37,980 nt of DNA from an uncultured Selenomonadales bacterium. GTDB taxonomy: Bacteria; Bacillota; Negativicutes; Selenomonadales; Selenomonadaceae. Position 1 is the stretch's first letter, and every line of letters begins with the position of its first letter. Below, one piece after another: positions 33,378-37,980 of the stretch. The notes under the pieces are model-generated. The model did not search any database. It saw only the letters and a list, made by a program, of their open reading frames with translations, and was not told the origin of the DNA. The position numbers and the translations under genes were made by a program. The stretch covers positions 1 through 37,980 of the forward strand of contig CAMJMR010000024.1 in NCBI GenBank assembly GCA_946407095.1, written 5' to 3'.

Positions 33378-34325
33378 TCACAGCGGGTAGTGGCACGCTA
33401 CAAAGTGATTTGGCTCAACCTCGACGAAGGAAGGCTTTTCCTTTTGGCAACGCTCTTGGCAATACTCGCAACGGTTTTGGAACGGACAGCCGCTCGGAAT
33501 GTTCAGCGGACTCGGAATGTCGCCGGGCAAAATCCCGATGTATTGATTTTTTTCCTGGTCGGTCGAAAAGACAGCCTTCAGCAAAGCGCGGGTGTAGGGG
33601 TGGCGCGCCGCGTCCAGTTTGTCGCCGTCAAGCTTTTCCATCATGTTGCCCAAGTACATGACGGCAACGCGGTGGCTGAACAAGCTGACCAATGCCATGT
33701 CGTGGCAGATGAAAATGTAGGTTATGCCTTTCTCGCGCTGAAGCTTGACCAACAGTTTGATAATCGTGTCTTGAACGGAAACGTCAAGGGCACTTGTCGC
33801 CTCGTCACACGCGATAATTTCGGGCTCAAGGGCAAGGGCACGCGCTATCGCCACACGTTGACGCTGACCGCCGCTCATGTTGTTGGGGTAGCGGTCGACG
33901 AAGTCGGCGGGCAAATCGACTTGCGTCAAAAGTTCGCGCGCCTTTGAGTCAACGTCACTCGTCGAAATCAAATCGAAATTCAGTAGCGGCTCGCAAACGA
34001 TGTCACGGATTTTCATTTTGGGATTGAACGCGGCGGTCGGGTCTTGGAAAACCATTTGAATGCGGCGATAGTTTTGTCGCTTGGCCTCGCCCGTCAGCTG
34101 CGTGATGTCCTCGCCGTGAAAGATTATCTTGCCCGACGTGGGCTTTTGCATGTTCATTATCGCCTTGAGGAGGGTCGTCTTGCCGCAACCGCTCTCGCCG
34201 ACGACGGCAACGGTCTCGCCCTTGCGCACGTTGAAGCTTATATCGTCGCACGCCGTCAAGAATCGCCCGCCGCTCACGGGAAATTTTTTCGTGACGTGTT
34301 CGACGCTCAAAATTATTTCAGACAT
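33378..34325 (-). CDS. Peptide/nickel-type ABC transporter ATPase (OppF/DppF-like)
   Basis: 315 residues. Walker A GESGCGKTTLLK near residue 43, Q-loop QMVFQDPTAAFNPKM, signature NNMSGGQRQRVAIARAL, Walker B PEIIACDEATSALDVS and the H-loop ICHDMALV. The oligopeptide/dipeptide C-terminal domain has the Cys-rich PSGCPFQNRCEYCQERC (about 280-296). It pairs with the upstream OppD-like ATPase (8-base overlap) to power a peptide, nickel or opine importer. No permease or binding protein gene is in the window. The substrate is unknown. Confidence 0.9.
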   Translation of the reverse strand: MSEIILSVEHVTKKFPVSGGRFLTACDDISFNVRKGETVAVVGESGCGKTTLLKAIMNMQKPTSGKIIFHGEDITQLTGEAKRQNYRRIQMVFQDPTAAFNPKMKIRDIVCEPLLNFDLISTSDVDSKARELLTQVDLPADFVDRYPNNMSGGQRQRVAIARALALEPEIIACDEATSALDVSVQDTIIKLLVKLQREKGITYIFICHDMALVSLFSHRVAVMYLGNMMEKLDGDKLDAARHPYTRALLKAVFSTDQEKNQYIGILPGDIPSPLNIPSGCPFQNRCEYCQERCQKEKPSFVEVEPNHFVACHYPL

Positions 34326-35109
34326 ATCGCCGTCCTCCGATTTCGGGCACGCTCGCCAACAAAGTTTTAGTGTAGTCGGCTTGCGGGCGATTGATAACGT
34401 CGTCAGTCTTGCCGTATTCGACGACTCGCCCGCCGCTCATGACCATCAAGTTGTCGGCAAGGTAGGACGCGACGCCTATGTTGTGCGTGACGATAATCAT
34501 GGCCGCGCCCGACCCGCGCGTTATAAACATCAGCTCTCCTACGATTTGCGCTTGCGTCGTTACGTCCAGGGCTGAAGTCGGTTCATCGGCAAGCAAAAGT
34601 TTCGGCTGAAAGGTTATCGCCATTGCAATGCCGACGCGTTGACGCATGCCGCCCGACAGTTCAAACGTGTACGAGTTCAAAATATTTTCGGGGTTCGGCA
34701 AGTTCATAAGCTCCAGCTTTTCAATCGCCATAGCCCGCGCAGATTTTTTGTCGAGGTCGCTGTGCACTTGAATGTATTCGACGAACTGTTTGCCGATTGT
34801 GTGGACGGGATTCATCATGTTGCCGCTGTCCTGGAATATCATCGAAATGTTTTTGCCGCGCAGGTTGCGCCAACCCGCCGCGTCCAGCTCCAAAAGATTT
34901 TTGCCGTCGAAAACCATTGAGCCTTCGGACACGCGCCCGCCGCCCGGCAACACGTTCAGAATCGCGCGAATGACGGTCGTCTTGCCGGAGCCGCTCTCGC
35001 CGACAATGGCCAAAATTTCTCCGTCGTTCAAGTCGAAGCTCACGCCCGCGATTGTCGGCTTGGGGTTTTTGCCGTAGCTCACCGCCAAATTTTTCACGTC
35101 AAGCAACAT
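34318..35109 (-). CDS. Peptide/nickel-type ABC transporter ATPase (OppD/NikD-like), short form
   Basis: 263 residues. Walker A GESGSGKTTVIR near residue 38, SMIFQDSGNMMNPVHTIG, signature ELSGGMRQRVGIAMAI, Walker B KLLLADEPTSALDVT and H-loop VTHNIGVA. It lacks the Cys-rich C-terminal extension of OppD (usual length about 320-340) and is closer to NikD in size. The ATG overlaps the end of lysR by 11 bases, with AAGGAAGTGA upstream. It must work with the following ATPase and unseen permeases. Confidence 0.9.
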   Translation of the reverse strand: MLLDVKNLAVSYGKNPKPTIAGVSFDLNDGEILAIVGESGSGKTTVIRAILNVLPGGGRVSEGSMVFDGKNLLELDAAGWRNLRGKNISMIFQDSGNMMNPVHTIGKQFVEYIQVHSDLDKKSARAMAIEKLELMNLPNPENILNSYTFELSGGMRQRVGIAMAITFQPKLLLADEPTSALDVTTQAQIVGELMFITRGSGAAMIIVTHNIGVASYLADNLMVMSGGRVVEYGKTDDVINRPQADYTKTLLASVPEIGGRRYV

Positions 35110-35941
35110 TCAAATTCACTTCCTTAATAGTCCTCACGAACTCGGCGGCAAGCGGCGACAAATTTTTCAAGTCCTGTGCCGCAAGCCCAAGTTGCATTTT
35201 GATTGACGGTTTGACGTTGCAAATCGTCACGCGCCCGCCGACCGTCGTCAAAACCAATTTCGATATGACGCCGACGCCGTTACCCTCCTCAACAAGTTTG
35301 ACGGCAGTCTCGGCATTTTGCACGACAAGATTTTTATTCGCGTCGACGCTGAAAATTTTCCTCACGACTTCGAAACCTGCGCGGCAGAAAATCAAATTCT
35401 TAACGCCGTCACAAAGCACGACGAAATTTTTATCGGAGCCGATGCCGACCATTTCGTCTTCGATTAAAACTTCCGAATCAAAACTTCCGAACGGCGAATA
35501 AGTTATCGCGAAGTCGACGGCGTAATTTTCAAGCAGACGTTGAACTTCGGCGGGCGTGCCTTCGTTGAGTTCGACGGTAACGGCAGGATATTTTTCGCGG
35601 TAGCGGCGCAGAGCCTTAGACAGAATCAAAGTCGTGGCAATCGGCACGGAGGCGATACGAAGCTTGCCGCCAAGGAAATTGTTTTCGCGGAAGGCCGTCT
35701 GATAAATTTTCGCCTCCAAGTTCGCCATTTGTCGGGCGAGCAACAAAATTCTTTCGCCCGCGTCGGTGAGAATCAAGCCGCGCCGTTTGTCGCGGTGAAA
35801 AAGTTTCAAGTTCAGTTTCTGCTCCAAATTTTTAATCGCCTTGCTGACAGCGGGTTGCGAAACGTAAAGTTCGTTCGCCGTCTCTGTGACGCTGCCCTTA
35901 TCCGCGACCTGCAAAAAAATTCTCAAGCTGTAGGAAATCAT
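35099..35941 (-). CDS. LysR-family transcriptional regulator
   Basis: 280 residues. An N-terminal winged helix (residues 2-60, SLRIFLQVADKGSVTETANE, LYVSQPAVSKAIKNLEQKL, LFHRDKRRGLILTDAG) and a periplasmic-binding-protein-like effector domain (about 88-280). ATG 35941 gives the canonical N-terminus; the open frame continues upstream through the neighbouring gene's opposite strand without meaning. It is divergent from the aldo/keto reductase (84 bp between starts), the usual arrangement for a LysR target, and leads an operon with two ABC ATPases, which is less usual. The effector is unknown. Confidence 0.92.
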   Translation of the reverse strand: MISYSLRIFLQVADKGSVTETANELYVSQPAVSKAIKNLEQKLNLKLFHRDKRRGLILTDAGERILLLARQMANLEAKIYQTAFRENNFLGGKLRIASVPIATTLILSKALRRYREKYPAVTVELNEGTPAEVQRLLENYAVDFAITYSPFGSFDSEVLIEDEMVGIGSDKNFVVLCDGVKNLIFCRAGFEVVRKIFSVDANKNLVVQNAETAVKLVEEGNGVGVISKLVLTTVGGRVTICNVKPSIKMQLGLAAQDLKNLSPLAAEFVRTIKEVNLNVA

Positions 35942-36025
35942 AACTGCGCGCTTATCCCCTCTTGAATCAAAATGTATTCGACGCCGTGAAAATCTTAGCA
36001 TAAAATTTCGGCGAGGTGAATTTTC

Positions 36026-37156
36026 ATGAGCAACTATCAAATCGGATTCGGAATGATGCGCTTGCCCGAAGAAAGCGACGGCACGGTTAATTTCCGCGAA
36101 TCGTGCGCCATGGTCGACGAATTTTTGAGCGGCGGCGGAAAATATTTCGATACGAGTTACGTTTATCAGGGCGGGCACAACGAGGAGACCGTCCGCAAAG
36201 TTTTGGTTGAACGGCACAGGCGCGACGAGTTCGAACTTGCGACGAAGCTGCCGACGTTCTTCATGGACTCTAAGGAAAAAGTTCGCGCGACGTTCGACGA
36301 ACAGCTTGGCAACCTCGGCGTCGACTACCTTGACCGCTACCTGTTGCACAGCATTTACTCGACGACTTACGACAGCAAAATTCTTGCCTGCGACATGTTT
36401 GACTTCGGGCGGGAAATGAAGCGGCAAGGCAAGATTCGCGAATTCGGCTTTTCCTTCCACGACACGCCCGAAATTTTGGACAGAGTGTTGAGCGAACACC
36501 CCGAAACGGATTTTGTTCAGCTGGTCATCAACTGGTACGATTGGGACAGCCCTTTCATTCAGTCGCGGCGCAGTTACGAAGTCGCACGCAAGCACGGCGT
36601 AAAAATTTTCGTCATGGAGCCCGTCAAAGGCGGCTTGCTTGCCAAATTGCCCGCGCAGATTCATGACAAGTTGCAACGGCTCAATCCCGGCATGTCGGAC
36701 GCATCTTACGGCTTCAGATTCGCGGCGGGGCTTGACGGCGTGGAAATTATTTTGTCGGGCATGTCAAGCATGGCGCAAGTCAAAGACAACATCGCACTTG
36801 CGAAAAATTTCGTGCCGCTGTCTGCCGAGGAAAAATCTTTGCTCAACGACGCCGTGAAAATTTTCAAGGAGTCGGGCGAATTGCGGCGCAGTGACTTCAG
36901 CATTTACGACAACATTTGCGAAAACGGAATGCCCGTCGCCGCCGTCTTGGACGCTTACAACTCAATCACCGTCCAGCAAGCAAACGGTTGCGCCGTGCAG
37001 GCGGAGAACGGCTACTATCGCGGGCTGCAGTTCCTGGCGGGGCGCGAGACCGGCAAGACGTGGATTGAAGGGCGCATCGTCGACAAGGCGGGCAACGATA
37101 TTACCGAGACCGTCCGCAAGGCTGAAACTTATCTGATTGAACATACATTTTTATAA
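36026..37156 (+). CDS. Aldo/keto reductase lacking the C-terminal ferredoxin motif
   Basis: 376 residues. NAD(P)H-dependent reductase barrel: FGMMRLPEE near the start, catalytic Asp/Tyr in YFDTSYVYQGG near 40-50, Lys in LATKLP and His in RYLLHSI, and NADP-site GVEIILSGMSSMAQVKDN near 235. Members of this subfamily often end with a CxxCxxC iron-sulfur cluster; here only NICENGMPVAAVLDAYNS is left, with one Cys. ATG 36026 follows GGCGAGGTGAATTTTC. It probably forms an operon with the SDR gene 13 bases on and is a likely target of the divergent LysR protein. The substrate is unknown. Confidence 0.88.
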   Translation: MSNYQIGFGMMRLPEESDGTVNFRESCAMVDEFLSGGGKYFDTSYVYQGGHNEETVRKVLVERHRRDEFELATKLPTFFMDSKEKVRATFDEQLGNLGVDYLDRYLLHSIYSTTYDSKILACDMFDFGREMKRQGKIREFGFSFHDTPEILDRVLSEHPETDFVQLVINWYDWDSPFIQSRRSYEVARKHGVKIFVMEPVKGGLLAKLPAQIHDKLQRLNPGMSDASYGFRFAAGLDGVEIILSGMSSMAQVKDNIALAKNFVPLSAEEKSLLNDAVKIFKESGELRRSDFSIYDNICENGMPVAAVLDAYNSITVQQANGCAVQAENGYYRGLQFLAGRETGKTWIEGRIVDKAGNDITETVRKAETYLIEHTFL

Positions 37157-37169
37157 CGGAGTGAGCGTC

Positions 37170-37823
37170 ATGAAAAAATTGGCATTGATAATCGGCGCGG
37201 GGCGCGGCATGGGCAACAACATCGCCGAACGGTTCGCGAAAGAAAATTTCCGCGTGGTGTTGGTTGCGCGTCGGCAAAGTGCGTTGGACGAATACGCCGC
37301 CGAGCTGACCGCGCAGGGTTACGAAGTTATCGGCAAAGCGGCTGACGCTTCCGACACGGCATCGCTGACGAAAGTTTTCGCGGACGTGCAGGAAAAATTC
37401 GGGGCGGTCGACGTGCTGATTTACAACGCGGCCTTTATGGCGGGCGGTCGTGCTTCGAAGCTTTCTGCGGCGGAGGCGGTCGAACATTTTCGCGTTGACG
37501 TGGCGGGAGCCGTTCACTGCGTCGAACAGGTTTTGCCGAAACAAATCGAGCGCAGCGCGGGCGCGATAATCTTCACGGGCGGCTTGTTCGGCGTCCACCC
37601 CAACGCCAATGCCGATTACGCGTGCATGTCTATGGACAAGGCGACCTTGCGTGCGCTTGCGCAAATGCTAAACGCCGAACTCAAGGGCAAGGGCATTTTT
37701 GCGGGCGTCGTGCAGATTATGGGCGTCGTGGGCAGCAACGAACACTTCGCGCCGAAAAATATCGCCGAAGCTTATTGGAAACTCTACACCGAGAAAAGTT
37801 CTTTCGAATACATTTTTGATTGA
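37170..37823 (+). CDS. Short-chain dehydrogenase/reductase
   Basis: 217 residues. Rossmann motif ALIIGAGRGMGNNIAERFA (TGxxxGxG equivalent, residues 5-23), NADP-type Arg pair VLVARRQ, D-x-x-D (KAADASD), YNAAFMAGG for NNAG, and Y-x-x-x-K replaced by YACMSMDKATL (Tyr, then Lys six residues later near 153-160). The catalytic Ser position reads TGGLFG. These departures suggest altered or lost classical activity, as in some SDR subfamilies. ATG 37170 follows CGGAGTGAGCGTC. It lies between the reductase and a broken nitroreductase gene. Confidence 0.85.
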   Translation: MKKLALIIGAGRGMGNNIAERFAKENFRVVLVARRQSALDEYAAELTAQGYEVIGKAADASDTASLTKVFADVQEKFGAVDVLIYNAAFMAGGRASKLSAAEAVEHFRVDVAGAVHCVEQVLPKQIERSAGAIIFTGGLFGVHPNANADYACMSMDKATLRALAQMLNAELKGKGIFAGVVQIMGVVGSNEHFAPKNIAEAYWKLYTEKSSFEYIFD

Positions 37824-37832
37824 GGTATCGCC

Positions 37833-37943
37833 ATGACGAACGAACTTTTTGATTTGGCGCGGCGTCGTTGGTCGTGTCGAAGGTATACGGGCGAAAAAAT
37901 TCCCGATGCGCTTGTCGACGAAATTCTTAGGGGTTGTTGGTAA
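37833..37943 (+). pseudogene. Nitroreductase gene interrupted after 33 codons
   Basis: It starts at ATG 37833 (GAGGTATCGCC upstream) and reads MTNELFDLARRRWSCRRYTG, then EKIPDALVDEILR, the standard N-terminus of FMN-dependent nitroreductases (RRSxRxFxxxxVP...). After ILR the frame runs into GGGGTTGTTGGTAAATTAA, the TIR of the MITE family, giving GCW and a stop. The remaining gene should lie beyond the element, outside the window. Confidence 0.8.
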
Positions 37944-37980
37944 ATTAAAAGTGAATAACGACAGAAGCAAGTAAAACAAA
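37928..37980. mobile_element. Left end of a TIR element, runs off the window
   Basis: TAGGGGTTGTTGGTAAATTAAA begins at TA 37928-37929 and matches the TIRs of the 25221-25540 MITE at nearly every position. The following sequence (AAGTGAATAACGACAG...) differs from that MITE, so this could be a different member or the autonomous parent element. Confidence 0.7.

Noticed and set aside
35942-36676. N-terminal extension of the LysR open frame to 525 codons
   Set aside because: The extra part is the antisense of the aldo/keto reductase gene. The LysR HTH begins normally at ATG 35941.
1-37980. rRNA or tRNA genes
   Set aside because: No tRNA cloverleaf with CCA-end context and no rRNA conserved segments were recognised on reading. 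A tRNAscan/Infernal run would be decisive.

Overview
The window is bacterial chromosome, about half G+C. It shows strong AGGAGG-type ribosome binding sites, frequent TTG/GTG starts, and TTGACA/TATAAT-type promoters. The gene set (VanW, ComEC, ComF, methylmalonyl-CoA mutase small and large subunits, IMPACT/YigZ, YbaK, BrnT) suggests an anaerobic Bacillota, plausibly Negativicutes; that placement is inference from gene content. I recognised no rRNA, tRNA, CRISPR array or prophage.

Layout. 1-4544: methylmalonyl-CoA mutase operon mutA-mutB (minus), with a TnpB-only IS200/IS605-type element (about 4619-5990) just upstream. 6084-9017: a solitary Eco57I-type methylase-domain protein, divergent from an SbmA/YddA-like ABC exporter. 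9278-10208: two tandem paralogous membrane-anchored small proteins. 10239-10955: a decayed GH13 amylase-type gene. 11045-14968: vanW-family gene and comEC. 15008-20976 (minus): carA-carB-brnT-antitoxin-GT61 glycosyltransferase, every junction overlapping; the glycosyltransferase is split by one extra base in a C7 tract. 21331-24143: comF, an HTH gene and a divergent membrane Ser/Thr kinase. 24144-25911: small-protein island with two copies of a nine-codon ORF plus terminator, a 320-bp MITE, and a promoter-terminator unit upstream of ilvB. 25912-28244: ilvB-yigZ. 28336-30405: DUF262/DUF1524 protein with an altered nuclease motif. 30539-31676: ybaK and a secreted protein. 31927-33180: family 2 glycosyltransferase. 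33378-35941: lysR-oppD-oppF-like operon without permeases. 36026-37823: aldo/keto reductase and SDR. From 37833: a nitroreductase gene cut by a mobile-element end that runs off the window.

The most unusual content is repetitive. (1) A REP-like element of about 70 bp ending in ATGCAACGTCACGTTGCC lies immediately after the stop codons of comF, yigZ and (diverged) the oppF-like gene. At comF and yigZ the gene's own 3' end is found again on the far side of the element, where it overlaps or abuts the end of the convergent neighbour. (2) A MITE family has TIRs near TAGGGRCTGTTGGTAAAT and TA target duplications; one end truncates the nitroreductase. (3) A related dispersed repeat is centred on the hairpin CTACTTTCTTTG-N6-CAAAGAAAGTAG, with four good copies. 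(4) The nine-codon ORF module (MGEVIIAID and MGEVIILVG) has a near-identical ribosome binding site and terminator in both copies.

Functionally the window mixes core metabolism (propionate/succinate interconversion, carbamoyl phosphate, branched-chain amino acids), DNA uptake, envelope or polysaccharide synthesis, and defence or selfish elements.
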